Below are positions 7,517 to 8,308 of a DNA stretch of 8,308 nucleotides, one piece after another (position 1 is the first letter of the stretch; every line of letters starts with the position of its first letter). Below the pieces are notes generated by a model that worked only from the letters and a program-made list of their open reading frames with translations, did no database searches and was not told the origin of the DNA. The translations under genes were made by a program, and so were the position numbers. Source of the stretch: Streptosporangiaceae bacterium (lineage in GTDB: Bacteria; Actinomycetota; Actinomycetes; Streptosporangiales; Streptosporangiaceae); assembly GCA_030041195.1 (NCBI GenBank), contig JASHOI010000519.1:1-8308 (forward strand). Direction: 5' to 3'.

Positions 7517-7555
7517 CGCGGCGGCTTCCGGTCCGCTTATCCGGAAGCCGCCGCG
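7517..7555. terminator. Perfect 15 bp stem-loop between convergent MFS and greA genes
   Basis: CGCGGCGGCTTCCGG (7517-7531) and CCGGAAGCCGCCGCG (7541-7555) are exact inverted repeats around a 9-base loop. The element lies 19 bases past the MFS stop and ten bases past the greA stop on the other strand. Being symmetrical, it can serve as a bidirectional terminator; there is no U-tract on either side. Confidence 0.85.
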
Positions 7556-7565
7556 AATGCTTGGG

Positions 7566-8066
7566 CTACATGCCCACGTACGGAACGGCGTCGAGGATCT
7601 CGACAGTGTTGTTGCGCCCGTTGGGCAGCGTGTACGTCGCGGTCTCCCCGACCTTCTTTCCGGAGATCGCCGCGCCCAGTGGTGACTTGGGTGAGTACAC
7701 GTCGATCGGCGCGCCGCTCTCCTCGCGCGAAGCGAGGAGGAACGTCACTTCATCCTCGTCTCCGGCGAACCGGACAGTAACCGTCATGCCGGGGCCTACC
7801 ACGCCTTCGGTGCGCGGCGGGTCTCCGACCCGGGAGTTGTCCAGGATCTGCATGATCTGGAGGATCCGGCCCTCACGCTTGCCCTGCTCTTCCTTGGCAG
7901 CGTGGTAGCCGCCGTTTTCGCGTAGGTCGCCTTCTTCGCGGGCGGCCTCGATCTTCTTGGCGATCTCCGTGCGCCCAGCACCCGTGAGGTAGTCCAGCTC
8001 CGACTTGAGCCGGTCATACGCCTCCTGGGTGAGCCAGGTGACGGTGTCATCGCGGGTTTCGGTCAC
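7566..8066 (-). CDS. greA: Transcription elongation factor GreA
   Basis: This 166-residue cytoplasmic factor enters the RNA polymerase secondary channel and stimulates cleavage of backtracked RNA. Residues 10-80 form the N-terminal coiled coil; its tip EEGDLRENGGYHAAKEEQGK (44-63) holds the two acidic residues that position the catalytic Mg2+ (D47 and E50, matching E. coli D41 and E44). Residues about 85-166 are the FKBP-like domain that binds polymerase, with the signature SPKSPLGAAISGKKVGE (125-141). The opening VTWLTQEAYDRLKSEL strongly resembles Streptomyces GreA. The start is taken as GTG 8064-8066 because AGGAG ends five bases upstream and family similarity begins there; an ATG at 8147 would add 27 unrelated residues. 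It converges on the MFS gene across a strong hairpin. Confidence 0.96.
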   Translation of the reverse strand: MTETRDDTVTWLTQEAYDRLKSELDYLTGAGRTEIAKKIEAAREEGDLRENGGYHAAKEEQGKREGRILQIMQILDNSRVGDPPRTEGVVGPGMTVTVRFAGDEDEVTFLLASREESGAPIDVYSPKSPLGAAISGKKVGETATYTLPNGRNNTVEILDAVPYVGM

Positions 8067-8071
8067 GAGAA

Positions 8072-8076
8072 CTCCT
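8072..8076 (-). promoter_or_regulatory. Ribosome binding site deciding the greA start
   Basis: On the minus strand AGGAG ends five bases before the GTG at 8066. It favours this start over an in-frame ATG 81 bases upstream. Confidence 0.75.
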
Positions 8077-8104
8077 AGAGTGGAAGCGGAAACAGAGGTC
8101 CGCC

Positions 8105-8121
8105 GGGCCCTGGCTGGGCCC
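8105..8121 (-). promoter_or_regulatory. GC hairpin in the greA leader
   Basis: GGGCCC occurs at 8105-8110 and 8116-8121 with five bases between. On the minus strand this can fold as a 6-bp all-GC stem with an AGCCA loop, 38 bases upstream of the greA GTG. It is a candidate leader structure, either attenuating or purely structural. On the same strand upstream, TTGACA (8170-8175) and TTAATC (8139-8144) lie 25 bases apart, too far for one normal promoter. Confidence 0.35.
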
Positions 8122-8182
8122 TGGGGGTAATCCTTCGAGATTAACAAGGCTCCGCAAATACGTCGCGCCTGTCAATGTCCCC

Positions 8183-8308
8183 GGACACCTCTCCGGCCGC
8201 CTCAAGACGCCTCCCGGGCCGCGCCCAGACACCTCCCGGCCCGCCGCCGGACGCCTGCCGCGCCGCCGCCGGACGGCTCCCGCGCCGCCCCCGGACGGCT
8301 CCCGCGCC
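8183..8308. repeat. 22 bp tandem repeat array, six copies, cut by the window end
   Basis: Units begin at 8183, 8205, 8227, 8249, 8271 and 8293 with an exact 22-base period; the last is cut after 16 bases. Each opens with RGACRCCTCCCG or a close variant and continues as a GC-only stretch of CCG/GCC triplets. The left copies are more diverged and the right copies nearly identical. A period of 22 is not a multiple of three, so it is unlikely to be a coding repeat. Confidence 0.85.

Noticed and set aside
8067..8147. Longer GreA form starting at ATG 8147
   Set aside because: The extra 27 residues are unlike any GreA N-terminus, and GTG 8066 has a proper AGGAG site.
8183..8308. CRISPR array
   Set aside because: The 22-bp units are directly adjacent with no unique spacers between them, so this is a simple tandem repeat.

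Overview
The window is very GC-rich. Its codons are strongly biased to G or C at the third position, GTG starts are used, and Shine-Dalgarno sites are GGAGG-like. With a Streptomyces-like GreA and an RDD protein carrying a Pro/Gly/Tyr-rich N-terminus, this points to a chromosomal segment of a high-GC actinomycete (Actinomycetota). A Streptomyces or Streptosporangiales-type relative is a guess from style only. No rRNA, tRNA, CRISPR array, insertion sequence or phage gene was seen.

Layout, left to right. The 3' end of a ROK-family sugar kinase/regulator gene (1-324) is followed 24 bases later, same strand, by a threonine ammonia-lyase with a C-terminal ACT domain (ilvA, 349-1569). Converging on it is an RDD-family membrane protein (1582-2775, minus) whose N-terminal half is built of short QPGY repeats. 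Upstream of that on the same strand is 4-hydroxyphenylpyruvate dioxygenase (hppD, 2888-4015, minus), divergent from an Lrp/AsnC regulator (4184-4666, plus). The 168-base hppD/lrp intergenic region has readable promoter parts and a palindrome, and suggests local control of tyrosine catabolism. A largely non-coding 350-base gap follows, with a UUCG hairpin at its left end and GC-rich tandem repeats at its right end. Next comes a second divergent pair: a TetR regulator (5017-5784, minus) and a 14-helix DHA2-type MFS exporter (5941-7497, plus), with an imperfect 22-bp palindrome over the exporter's -35 region. A perfect 15-bp-stem hairpin separates the exporter from convergent greA (7566-8066, minus). 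The right edge holds a tandem array with a 22-bp period that runs off the window.

How the genes work together. Two regulator/target modules are clear from arrangement: Lrp/hppD (probably sensing an amino acid or aromatic metabolite) and TetR/MFS (probably a drug- or metabolite-inducible efflux switch). IlvA and GreA are housekeeping functions. The ROK-ilvA pairing is probably simple co-transcription.

I found no convincing new multi-gene system. The points most worth a second look are the two intergenic control regions, the His-rich N-terminal extension of the TetR protein, the non-coding tandem arrays at 4947-5007 and 8183-8308, and the hairpin in the greA leader.
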